DNA of 64,000 nt from Shinisaurus crocodilurus (Eukaryota; Chordata; Lepidosauria; Squamata; Shinisauridae). Position numbers and translations under genes: made by a program. Under the pieces are notes generated by a model that was not told the origin of the DNA, ran no database searches, and saw nothing but the letters and a program-made list of their open reading frames with translations. Positions 1 through 9,240 of this stretch are shown piece by piece. The stretch lies in assembly GCA_021292165.1 (NCBI GenBank), contig CM037880.1, positions 140,370,564 to 140,434,563 on the forward strand, given 5' to 3'. Numbering within the stretch: position 1 is the first letter of the stretch; every line of letters starts with the position of its first letter.

Positions 1-427
1 ACACACACCTTTGTACCCACAGCATCATAAATTTAAAAATAGATCCTTCATAGCCAGTATTAATCTTTTCACTCATTAGTAGGGGAAAGGTTTCATTTGA
101 CCCTCCCCTCAGGTTTTTAAGTGTTGATGCTTAGCCTGAGAAGGGTTTATGCGCCCGGTCCTAAAATGTAAGGGACCGTGTCATCGCAGTAACTATGTAT
201 AATTTTTGGTGATCTGTAATCCATTAAAAAGGATAAAAGCATTTTAAGATCACTTGCTTACCTGTATGCAATTTTAAAGTTTTAGTGGAATGATTTTTAA
301 GTTGTAAGGTGTATGATTTTTATAAATTAGGTTACAATTACATAACTATTTTAACATTTTATGAAATTTACATGTTGGCAATGTACTCTTGGATAGGACA
401 GCTCTGATTAGATTTAGCATGATTTTA
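1..427. other. No recognised feature
   Basis: AT-rich sequence in which I see no gene, tandem repeat or familiar dispersed repeat. Confidence 0.5.
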
Positions 428-639
428 GTGCAGGGCTCCCACTGATTTATGCATAATGGTGAGTTGCACAATTATTTCATTATATATTACAATGTAATAA
501 TAATAGAAAAAAGTGCACAATAAATGTAATGCGCTTGAATCATCCTGAGACCATTCCACCCCCCACCCCCACCCCGGTCCATGGAAAAATTGTCTTCCAC
601 GAACCCAGTCCCTGGTGCCAAAAAGGTTGGGGACCGCTG
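428..639 (-). mobile_element. hAT fragment, Charlie/MER1-like
   Basis: The right edge ends in GGTTGGGGACCGCTG, which reversed reads CAGCGGTCCCCAACC, a hAT-style terminus. The body, including the GGTGCCAAAAAGGTTGG block and the run of GTAATAATAATAG, resembles what I recall of mammalian MER1/Charlie elements. Only one end is visible; the left side stops near 428 without a matching inverted terminus, so the copy is truncated. The family name rests on memory, not on a search. Confidence 0.55.
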
Positions 640-660
640 TACCAGAGGACTGGAGAATGG

Positions 661-668
661 CCAATGCA
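661..668. repeat. Left 8-bp target duplication of CGAGTC hAT copy 1
   Basis: CCAATGCA, repeated exactly at 1672-1679 on the far side of the element. An 8-bp duplication is the hallmark of hAT insertion. Joined across the element, the flanks continue the CR1 reading. Confidence 0.9.
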
Positions 669-1179
669 CAGGGATGTTGAAGAGTCCTTGGTCTCGAGTC
701 TCGAGTCGAGTCACGAGTCTTTGGACCCGAGTCTCGAGTCCGAGTCCGAGTCCTTGGTCCAAAATGGGGACTCACGAGTCACGAGTCATGAGTCACTCCC
801 AAAGCTGACTCCACGAGTCCCTATTAAAATCAATGGGGTTTTTTCCCAACAAAATAAGGTTACTTCAGATGTGTGGCTTAAATAAATTCTAGGCACAAGT
901 GTGCCTTTTTATTTCAAAACTCTGCAACTGATTTTGGCAAGAACAGACCAGGCAGAAAAACCCAAAATAACCAGGCAGGCAGAGGAGGCAGGGAACCCCA
1001 AAGCAGGCAGGCAGAGGCCTTTGTCTTGGACAATTCAACTGCTGAACTGGTCAAGAAGAGACCAGGCAGGCAGAGGAGGCTGGGAACCCCAGACAGGCAG
1101 GCAGAGGCAGCCAAACCCAAAATGTCTGAAAGGTTGCATTTTAGAAAAATGATTTAAAAAAATAAACTTGCTGTACTTC

Positions 1180-1464
1180 CTAAAACTTATCCATGTTGCA
1201 TTTGAGGAACATGATTTTTTCTAAATGTTTGGCCCCCATTCTGGAACGGTGAGATCTCATCACAATTCCACCCTCACTGAACACCCGCTCCACTGGTGAT
1301 GAACTTGCTGGAACCAGAAACACACTCAGAGCAGCCACACAGAGTAATCTCAGGTCCTTCTTCTGCCTCTCCCAAGTACGCAACACATCAATCAAAATAA
1401 ATCTTGACACACTGTTGGGGCTGCACTCCTGGTAGCTGTCCATAGTGGCCAAGCAGCGGCACAC
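1180..1464 (-). pseudogene. hAT transposase C-terminal dimerisation remnant
   Basis: A 94-residue open frame with the hAT dimerisation signature: FLVPASSSPVERVFSEGG followed by RSHRSRMGAKHLEKIMFLKCN, which fits the family pattern of Pro-Ala-Ser-Ser-x-Pro-x-Glu-Arg-x-Phe-Ser. Only this last part of a transposase of usually 600 or more residues is present; there is no DDE core or BED/TTF zinc finger. It lies inside the CGAGTC element and identifies it as hAT. Copy 2 at 47.7 kb has lost most of this part but keeps the MDSYQE...RFILIDVL start. Confidence 0.85.
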
Positions 1465-1524
1465 CTCGCTTCCCTGTGCTCTTCGCCAGCAATCACGTTC
1501 CTCTCCACTCCTTCTGGCACAGCC

Positions 1525-1671
1525 CAGGGATGTTGACGAGTCCTTGGTCTCGAGTCCCGAGTCGAGTCTCGAGTCCCATTAAAAATATTGGGACTCGAGT
1601 CCGAGTCGAGTCAGAGGGGGGACTCAGTCCAACTCACGAGTCGAGTCCTCGAGTCCGAGTCCCCATCCCTG
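1525..1671. repeat. Foldback subunit inside the right end of the CGAGTC element
   Basis: Starting at 1525 the sequence CAGGGATGTTGACGAGTCC repeats the outer left terminus, and the unit runs to the outer right terminus at 1671. It is partly self-complementary around TTAAAAATATTGGGACTC. The unit looks like a minimal element with both termini, embedded in the larger one. Copy 2 has the same arrangement near 48,417-48,560. Confidence 0.6.
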
Positions 1672-1679
1672 CCAATGCA
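1672..1679. repeat. Right 8-bp target duplication of CGAGTC hAT copy 1
   Basis: CCAATGCA, identical to 661-668. Confidence 0.9.
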
Positions 1680-2700
1680 ACACCAATTTTCCAAAAGGGA
1701 TCCAGGAAATTTCAGGCTGGTTAGCTTAATGCCTGTTCCAGGTAAATTGGTTGAAAGCATTATTAAAGATAAAATTAGTAAGCATATAGAAGGACAAGCC
1801 CTGCTGGAAAAAAAATCAACATGGTTCCACAAAGGTAAGTCCTGTCTCACTAACCTTTCAAAGTTCTTTGAGAGTCTCACTAAACATGTGGACGGGGTGA
1901 TCAGGTAGACATTGTTTACTTGCACTTCCAAAAGTCTTTTGACAGAGTCCCTCACCAAAGACTCCTGAGCAAACCTAGCAGTCATGGAATAAGATGGGAG
2001 GTCCTCTTATGGATCAGTAACAGCTTAAAGAATAGAAAGCAGAGAGTAGGAATAAATGGTCAATTCTCTCAATAGAGGGATATAAACCATGGTGTTGGGG
2101 CCCCAACACATGGGGTCCCACAGGGATCTGTATTGGGACCAATGCTTTTCAATTTATTCATAAATGATCTGGAATCAAAAGTGAGCAGTGAAGTGGCCAA
2201 GTTTGCTGACAACACCAAATTATTTAATGTAGTTAAACAAAAAGGGATTGTGAGGAGCTCCAAAAGGATCTCTCTAAACTGAGAGAATGGGCATCAAAAT
2301 GGCAAATGTGGTTCAATGTAAGCAAGTGTGAAGTGTTGCACATTGGGGCAAAAAATCCCAACTTCAAGTATCAGCTGATCAACCTGGTGTGCGGCAGCTG
2401 TGAAAAAGGCAAATTCCATGTTGGGCATGATCAGGAAAGGAACTGAAAAGAAAATTGCCAAGATCATATTCCCCTTATAGAAATCCCCTTATACTCCCCT
2501 TATAGGTGCAACCACACTTAGAATATTGTGTACAGTTCTGGTCACCACACCGAAAAAAAGGATATTGTAGAGTTGGGAAAAGTGCAGAAAAGGGTAACTA
2601 AAATGATCAAGGGGCTGGAGCAACTCCCCTACAAGAGCATAGTTAAACTATGGAATTCACTTCCACAAGATGTAGTAATGACCACCAATTTAGATGGCTT

Positions 2701-2947
2701 TATTTATTTATTTATTTATTTATTATATATATATACTCCACCTTTTTTCCTGCAAGGAACCCAAGGCGGCTTACATAATCCTCCTCCTCCTCTCCATTTT
2801 ATCCTCACAACAACCCTGTGAGGTAGGTTAGGCTGAGAGTCAGTGACTGGCCCAAAGTCACCCAGTGAGTTTCATGGCCAAGCGGGGACTAGAACCCGGA
2901 TCTCCCGAGTCCCAGTCCAACACACTAACCACTATGCCACACTGGAC
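2701..2947 (-). mobile_element. tRNA-derived SINE (Sauria type)
   Basis: Read on the minus strand, the head carries an A-box-like GTGGCATAGTGGTTAG and a B-box-like GGTTCTAGTCC, the internal RNA polymerase III promoter of tRNA-derived SINEs. It continues with GGTGACTTTGGGCCAGTCAC and GTAAGCCGCCTTGGGTTCC and ends in an AT-rich simple tail (about 2701-2735). It interrupts the CR1 3' region: the CR1 reads up to TAGATGGCTTT and resumes at ACAAATTCATGGAGGAG. The name Sauria SINE is by recognition. Confidence 0.8.
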
Positions 2948-2960
2948 ACTATGCCTACCT

Positions 2961-3093
2961 ACCCTGTGAGGTAGGTTAGGCTGAGAGTCAGTGACTGGCC
3001 CAAAGTCACCCAGTGAGTTTCATGGCCAAGCGGGGACTAGAACCCGGATCTCCCGAGTCCCAGTCCAACACGCTAACCACTATGCCACAGTGG
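2961..3093 (-). repeat. Tandem duplication of the SINE head
   Basis: The block from ACCCTGTGAGGTAGG to CCACACTGG at about 2813-2947 recurs here 148 bp downstream, differing at only about two bases (acac/acgc; cactgg/cagtgg). It therefore duplicates the tRNA-like head and body but not the tail. Confidence 0.85.
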
Positions 3094-3167
3094 ACAAATT
3101 CATGGAGGAGAAGGCTATCAACAGCTACTAGTCCTGATGGCTATATGCTACCTCACAGGCAGTAAGG

Positions 3168-3628
3168 GATGTGCTAATTTAACTCGAAGGCGTTTTTTTG
3201 CATAGGTCTGTTCTGTTCACTCTGCATACTTAACGATTTTGGCGAGCATAAAAAGGTGCTCTCCCAGACATCTGCATTACAAACCCGAGCAAGAGCTGTT
3301 GTTCTCAAATTAGCATTTCTCTTAAACAGGTTAGCACCTGCTGTGAACCTGCTGTGACTTAGGTTTTGCATTAGGTTTTGCATTTCAATCACTGTTACTA
3401 CATTTCTTTGTGTGAGAACTTCTTGCTGAAGGACATGGGGAGCTAGCTAGGGTTTATAATATTCAGAGTTAGAAGGGAGCTATCTCTCGAGCCTCGAGCA
3501 AAAGATCTTGCTGATTCGCAGCTCAATTGTGTTCGCCTGTCAGGTCTGTGAAGGGGGAGAAGGAAAATCAACTAGCTCAAAGAATTAGTTTAGGCAGCGG
3601 CTGCAAGGCTCGCTCCCACTTATGCGGC
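3168..3628. other. Unassigned segment inserted in CR1
   Basis: CR1 sequence breaks off near 3168 (GGCAGTAAG) and resumes near 3629 (TTGCTGGGAAACATGGG). The 460 bp between do not read as CR1. A TATA-like GCATAAAAAGG sits at about 3246 and a TCTTGCTGATTCGCAGCTC stretch at about 3507. The position and size would suit a solo LTR, but I see no paired TG...CA ends or clear target duplication. Confidence 0.35.
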
Positions 3629-3780
3629 AGTTGCTGGGAAACATGGGCAGGAGGGTGCTGTTGCACTCATGTCCTGCTTGTGGGATCCCATGGGCAGCTG
3701 GTTGGCCACTGTTTGAACAGAATGCAGGACTAGATGGACTCTTGGTCTGATCCAGCACAGCTCTTCTTATGTTCTTATGT

Positions 3781-4026
3781 GGGAAGGGACACAGAAGGAG
3801 AGTTATATTAATATGCCAGTTATGCCTAGGTCTATTTCTCTTTTACATAAAATCCAGGTGAGGCTCAGGTGTCTAGAGTAAACAGGTGTCTAGAGTGTGT
3901 AATGAGCTAAAATCAGAGCAATAAACTCTATCTTAAACCAGATAAGACTGAGGTACTATGTAGACTGGCAACAGAGTTGATCAGGAAATGGTTGATCAGG
4001 AAATGGTTTGGCTTGTTCTGGATGTT
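3781..4026. other. No recognised feature
   Basis: A short direct repeat GATCAGGAAATGG (about 3979-4007) is the only structure seen. Confidence 0.4.
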
Positions 4027-4192
4027 CTTCGCATAGTTAAACTATGGAATTCACTACCGCAATATGTAGCCACAGCCACCTATGGCTTTAAAAGGTGGAT
4101 TTGATGGCTTTAAAAGGTGGGAAACAGGATGCTGGACCAGATAGGCCTTTCCTGTAGGGCTCTTTTTATGGTCTTATGGTCTTAACCTAGCA
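4027..4192 (+). mobile_element. CR1 3' end fragment
   Basis: Reads AGTTAAACTATGGAATTCAC, then GATGGCTTTAAAAGG (twice), GATGCTGGACCAGATAGGCC and a terminal TTTTATGGTCTTATGGTCTTA, the same order as the CR1 3' end at 2640-3780. Heavily shortened. Confidence 0.75.
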
Positions 4193-4601
4193 CAGAGAAG
4201 AAGCCATGAACACCTTCTCTTACAAGAAGATGCAAGCCCAGTCCCTATATACAAACCCAAGTTGCTTAAGTGTATGCAGGGACTTGGTTTGCATGAAGAT
4301 GTCCTTTATTTTGTCTGTTCGACTTATGGATTGAATAAGGCCATCTGGAGGTTAATTTTTGACAGCCAAGTTCAGAGCACAAGCCTTTAAAGGGCACAAA
4401 TTGTGTCAGTCCTCAGAATAAATTCATGAGAAGCTGCCCATTATAAGTCTTTGACCATCAAGGGCTATTCCTGGAGTTCCGATAGGAGCAAAGTCTAGTT
4501 TTACAGCCTGATGCTATAAATGTTCATTCAAAATCTACTCCCACCCATTTCTTTCAATGGGGCTTTACTCTCAAGGAAGTGGCCAAAACACTGCTGCCTT
4601 A

Positions 4602-4685
4602 TAGCACAATCCTAGGCATGATCACTCAGAAGTATGTCCCATGGAATTCAATAGGGTTTACTCCCAAGTAAGTGTACAATTGAAT
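4602..4685. repeat. Dispersed short palindromic repeat, copy 1
   Basis: GCACAATCCTAGGCATGATC, then AGAAGTATGTCCCATGGAATTCAATAGGGTTTACT form, where the centre folds on itself (GTCCCAT / ATAGGG around GAATTC). Related copies occur near 11.1, 13.1, 18.3, 45.0 and 55.5 kb. Probably a decayed MITE family common in squamates; class unknown. Confidence 0.55.
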
Positions 4686-4789
4686 CACACTATCAGATTT
4701 AGGTAAATTCAGTAATAAGTTGTCAAGGAGGGCCACCGGTATTGACTATGCTTTGTTAAAAGCCTCAGAGGGCCTAACAGGTTTTTTTT

Positions 4790-4811
4790 AATTATTATTA
4801 TTATTATTATG
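4790..4811. repeat. (ATT)n microsatellite
   Basis: About seven ATT units. Confidence 0.9.
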
Positions 4812-5138
4812 GATAAAGGGTATGCCTTAAATGTAAATGTATTCTGGGACAACATATTTCAACCTTTATTCTTTTTTAAAAAATTCATGGTTAGAGGCTA
4901 ATAAATATTTTTCCTTCCCACAATTCATATATCTTGCATTTGAGCACATATATCCAGTATTAAACACTGAAGCTCCATGTTTTAAAGCAATCTACAACAC
5001 TGACCATGATATCTTGTGGCAGCAAATTGATTATGCATTGTGTGAAGAAGTATTGTGTAATTGAGGAATAATTGTGAAATGCTGCTCCTTGCTAGAAGAA
5101 GAGGCAGCAGCAGCACCAGTGCTAGGATAACTTTTCCA

Positions 5139-5300
5139 GAATTTATTTATTTATTTATTGCATTTATACCCCGCTCTTCAGCCAGAAAAGGCTCTCAGAG
5201 CAGCTTATATTATTATATTAAATCATATATATTATAATTAATACAGTATTATATTATGTATTATTTTATAATATTTTATAAGTGGCTTTTGTAATTTTTT
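5139..5300. repeat. Retroposon tail-like sequence plus AT-rich stretch
   Basis: (ATTT)n followed by GCATTTATACCCCGCTCTTC, a block resembling the SINE/LINE tails at 10.96 and 25.5 kb, then AT-rich TATATTATA sequence. Too short and diverged to assign. Confidence 0.4.
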
Positions 5301-6340
5301 AAAACCTTACTTATACCCTTAATTGTTGATATCTGGTATTTTTCAAGGGGCGGGGAGTCAGTGTGCTTGCAGGGCAATCTCTTTTTGTTTTAAAATTGTC
5401 AGGATTGGCACAAATTCAACAGGTGAAGCTTACCCACCCACCCCACATCCCCAAACATGGAGCTTCAGAGAGAAGAGGAAGTTCCTTGCATTTCCTTCTG
5501 ACACTGTATCTCACCTGTTAGAGGCACAGAGTCAGCACTGTTAGGAAATAAAATCTTTGGCAATATAAAGATAGGAATCTTGTGATAAATTCCCTCGTTC
5601 ACCTCTCTCTCAGCCCAGGCCAACGGGTGCAGCCTCCACCTCCTTTTCTTTTTACCCAGCTAATCCTTTCCCCACAGCAACAGGTAGAGCATGCGCACGC
5701 ACACGTGCACATACATGCACACACATCCTCACCTGGCCCTCCCAGCTTAGCAGTGTATGTCTCTCCGTGGAGACCCTGCCACTGTTCGAGCCTAAGCAGA
5801 GCTACTCTTAAAGGAGCCATGGGAAAAATTGCAGCTAAGCTAAAACTGCAAGCTTAGCTGCAATTGAATTTTGCCCATGGCCCCTTTAAGGGCCTCTTAA
5901 AGTAGCTGGGAATTCAAGACACTGCAAGACAAAGTGAGAAGCTGTGATGGCTTAAGGGTTTTTGTGATGGTCCCGGCATTTCGTGGCAATTTGAGACTAT
6001 GCACTGGGGGGTGGGAGGCCTGGCATGACTGCACTGCCTCCTCTTGAAGGCCCCGCAGCTGGAGCTGACTCTTCCAGCTCTTCCCCAGAGGCAGAATCTG
6101 TGTCTGACCTTGAATCTCCCTCTATGCTAGGGCAAGGCCCGACACAAGGATAGGATGAAGGGAAACAAAAGGTTGTTTCCAAACCTGTGGAAACAAAAGG
6201 CTTGTCAAGTCAAGGTGGGAGAATGTCTGTGCCTCCCCCCACCCCCACCCCCGCTCCCATATCTGAGGATTCACAAGACAAAGAAATGTCCTGAAGAAGA
6301 ACATTGGAGATGAATGCTTAAAATATGTATTTTCCAGGTG
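5301..6340. other. No recognised gene; imperfect CA-rich stretch
   Basis: CA-rich (about 5697-5727) and C-rich (about 6236-6254) stretches only. A minus-strand frame at 5997-6182 encodes an acidic Ser/Asp/Glu segment but has no family match I recognise. Confidence 0.4.
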
Positions 6341-6344
6341 ATTT

Positions 6345-6410
6345 ATTTATGTATTACATTTCTATACTGTCCAATAGCCGAAGCTCTCTGGATGGTTAAA
6401 AGCAACAACT
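6345..6410 (-). repeat. Dispersed repeat end (GAAGCTCTC type)
   Basis: ATTTATTTATGTATTACATTTC, then CCAATAGCCGAAGCTCTCTGG. The reverse complement matches 58,500-58,555 (CCAGAGAGCTTCAGCTATTGGG followed by AATAAATAA), so this is one family in two orientations, probably a LINE or SINE 3' tail. Confidence 0.55.
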
Positions 6411-6804
6411 AAGGTATTCCTTTTTTTTTTTTTTTTAAGTCCGCATTTTAGGAAAAGCTATCCAGAGCAGAACACCCATGGAAGCAGAAAGGCACAAGCA
6501 AGTAACTTGAATGGAGAGAGAAGGGGAAATAAGCTAAAATTTACTACTAAACATTGTGGTGCTGGGAGCCGCGGGCATCGCCACGTCCATCTGCTTCAAT
6601 CACAGTTTACAACTCACTGTCATCCACACCAGCCTAATAATGAAAAGAGTTGAGCTTTGGGAGTTTAAGTGCTGGAAAATATCACTGGTGAGGGATGAAT
6701 GCAGGGAGCGGGAGGAATCATGGCCTAAGGGAGAAAGAATGCCTGAGATTGCATGTGAAATGTCCATCATGTGCATTGACTTGGCTGAGTTGCAGAATTG
6801 ATGC

Positions 6805-6806
<2 letters not shown>

Positions 6807-6837
<31 letters not shown>
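6807..6837. repeat. (GA)n microsatellite
   Basis: About 15 AG/GA units. Confidence 0.9.
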
Positions 6838-6839
<2 letters not shown>

Positions 6840-8799
6840 CTATACCAGCCCCAGGACTGTTGCTGACCATAATTAATGAGCTGCGATTGGGACAGACATG
6901 AGCAGCTCCACAGAAAACAGATTTTCGTTGTTCATTAAAAGTTCCAAAGTGCTCTGCTTAGAAAACCGGCTACTTCTATCCAAGAAACTGTCAGCTGGCC
7001 TTATCAGTATCGCTTCTCAAGTTTTGACCCACTGCCCAGAAGTCCACAGGGTGACCTTGATCTCAGTGGCTTGCACTGGTAGAATAATATCTATAAATAA
7101 TGCATTAAAATGGCTTTAATATGCTGGCATGATCCCATTTGCCAGACTGCTTCCAGGCTCCCAAATCATTTTATTTATTTATTTTGCAATGTTCCCTTGG
7201 TTTCCTTCACCTTCCCCCCCTCCCCCACCCCCACATTAACATCTTTAATGTAAGGGTTTTCTCCTCACTAAATATTAGAGTTTAACCATGACATGCCTTC
7301 TCCTCGAGCAAATGAGTCAAAACAGCACACAGAAAAAAGAGAGAAGAATTTGGTGGAGGATACCCTTCGAACACTAACATCTTTGGCTACATTTGCTTTA
7401 AGCATTGTTTACTGCATATCGTGTCTTAATGGTGCCTTTAATGTAACCTAGTGTTCAAAGTGCGTTACAAGGCATTTAATTACATACACAAGAATACAGT
7501 TGTATACAATTATGAGCAAGGAAGGGGTGTGATGTCTAGCTGGTAAACCAAGCAACCATTATATGTTTAGATGGGTTTTTCTTCATGCAACCTCTAGATT
7601 AATGTTACTTTAGGTGCGTTCCTTATTTTGTCCTTATTACAAAGGCTGGGTTGCCATTTCTGCACACTAGAATGCATTTCCAATATCAATCAATCTGTTT
7701 GCTCAACATATCCCCCCCCCCCAAAGATAGCACACATTCATTATATGTACTTCAAATTACAATATACATATTTGAGTGGAGCTGAACTTCTTTGTGTTTT
7801 TAGTTTGTGTCAAAATCTACACGGTCAACGAGGGAGATCGTTTCATCAGGTGACTAAGCAAATCACACAGAAATGGAAAGTGCTGGGCAAACACCCCAAA
7901 AGGCTGGTTTTAAAGGCTGTGGGGAACTTGACTGTTCCTGAGCTAACCACAGGGCACAACTCAGGGAAGCTTACAAGCTTGGAGCAACAAGGTACAAAGT
8001 CTGCGCTTGTCTGGATGAGCTTGGAGAAGCTTCCCAATTAGAATGAGCCAGGCACTTTCTATACTCTTTGTAAGCAGAATTCAACCATGTGTCTGGACTC
8101 AGGGGGTGGGCTTTTACCAATCGCATGACCTAGGGAAAGAGGGAACCTTTTCAGCCCAAGAGCTGCATTCATCATTTATGCCTAGCCCTCTGGTGACTTC
8201 TGTCCAAAGCCAAAAGTGGATATGGTCAAGGCAACATTCTCTTTCACTCCCTTTCTCTTTCTCCACCCCCTTACCTCTCTCTCCTCTGTCCCTTTCTTTC
8301 CCTCACTCTTTCTGTCTCCTGCTGTAGAGATACTACTGTTGCATTCTTCTTTATTTTTTACCTTTTCTATTTGTGTAAATATTTAGTTAGCAAATTCAAA
8401 CTACAATGCTCATGATTTTACAAATGGCCTAAAAAGATTAAGTAGTACGCCCAAGGTCAAACAAGGATGCCCTGACAGGGGTCATAGATAGCCAACAGAG
8501 ACCCAAAATTGTACAGTAGAAAAAGATGTCCCTTCTGCCAAAAAATTTTCCAAAAGAAGCTGCCAAACTCTGATGGCAGCTCCCTATGCCACAGAAAATT
8601 TAGCTGGACAGTCCACAACCTCATTTTTCCTAATGACCTGGGAGACTTGCAAAAATGTGCAGCTTTCCATTTGAAGAAATGGTATTTATTTGCTATTTCT
8701 ATCAGGTCACACTGACATGGGAAACCATTTTGAATTTCACTAATAAATTAGAAAAACTGACACTGGAGATAGACAGTAGCATTTAAAAGAGTTGACAGT
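6838..8799. other. No recognised feature
   Basis: C runs (about 7215-7235, 7711-7721) and a CT-rich stretch (about 8240-8320) are present. Open frames here are short and lack recognisable domains. Confidence 0.4.
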
Positions 8800-8807
8800 G
8801 GTATAAC

Positions 8808-8953
8808 CAGGGCTTTTTTTCTGGTGGAACTCACCAGAACTGAGTTCCAGCACCTTTTCTTCTATTAATTGCATTACAATTTAATCGCCATCTACTCCTG
8901 AGGAAATGTAATCCAAGAGTTCCGGTACCCTTTTCTCCAGAAAAAAAGCACTG
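8808..8953. mobile_element. hAT-type MITE, CAGGGCTTTTTTTCT family, copy 1
   Basis: Starts CAGGGCTTTTTTTCTGG and ends CCAGAAAAAAAGCACTG, near-perfect inverted termini. It is flanked by the exact 8-bp duplication GGTATAAC at 8800-8807 and 8954-8961. At 146 bp it is noncoding. The same termini bound a 403-bp element at 53,642-54,044. Confidence 0.9.
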
Positions 8954-8984
8954 GGTATAACAGAGGCATTTCCCCCGAGGTTCA

Positions 8985-9240
8985 CACACTGACTGGGTCC
9001 GTATGACACAACAACTCACCACGGGTGACAAGTCATGGTGGGTCGTGTCGTGTCGTGTGAACCTGGACCGATTCCCACACGATGGCTTGTTCATGGGTTT
9101 GTTCATGGGCAACAAGCCACCCCCACCCCCCAACAACCCATGCCTTGTTGTTGGGGTTTTGGGACCCACAATGGGTTGTTGTGCCATCCAAACCCACAAT
9201 GGCGACCGACGCCATTGTGGGTTGTGGGAATCAGCTAGTG
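8985..9240. repeat. Dispersed inverted-repeat element, ACAACCCA/TGGGTTGT rich
   Basis: Several interleaved inverted repeats, for example CCCACAATGGGTTGTTG against CAACAACCCATG, and GGCGACCGACGCC with flanking complementary arms. Related sequence occurs at 34,250-34,470 (GGTTCGCACAACACGACAACCCACC). Probably a noncoding DNA transposon; no ends defined. The open frames across it are a by-product of the inverted repeats. Confidence 0.55.

Larger units (their letters stand above)
669..1671 (-). mobile_element. Nonautonomous hAT element, CGAGTC-rich ends, copy 1
   Basis: The element starts CAGGGATGTTGA and ends CCCCATCCCTG, giving short inverted termini (CAGGGATG), and is flanked by exact 8-bp duplications CCAATGCA. 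Both ends carry dense arrays of GAGTC and GACTC units, the position where hAT transposases bind subterminal repeats in studied members. The middle has tandem CAGGCAGGCAGAGG-type units and a minus-strand remnant of a hAT transposase C-terminus (1180-1464). At 1,003 bp with only that remnant it cannot encode an active transposase. A second copy lies at 47,732-48,560. Confidence 0.93.
640..3780 (+). pseudogene. CR1 LINE, decayed ORF2 and 3' end, interrupted
   Basis: Reverse transcriptase remnant of a CR1-type non-LTR retrotransposon. From about 1672 the translated pieces include NFRLVSLMPVPGKLVESIIK, then around 2107-2340 a GVPQGS-like box followed by VLGPMLFNLFINDLES, FADNTKLF and WFNVSKCEVLHIG, the usual RT motif order. 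Many stops and frame changes make it inactive. The family 3' end appears at about 3629-3780 (gctggttggccactg through TCTTATGTTCTTATG). Three younger insertions split it: a hAT element at 669-1671, a SINE at about 2701-3093 and an unassigned segment at about 3168-3628. After each one the CR1 reading resumes. Confidence 0.85.

Noticed and set aside
5997..6182. Minus-strand acidic frame SDTDSASGEELEESAP
   Set aside because: Short, isolated and without a family match; could be a decayed element piece but nothing supports a name.
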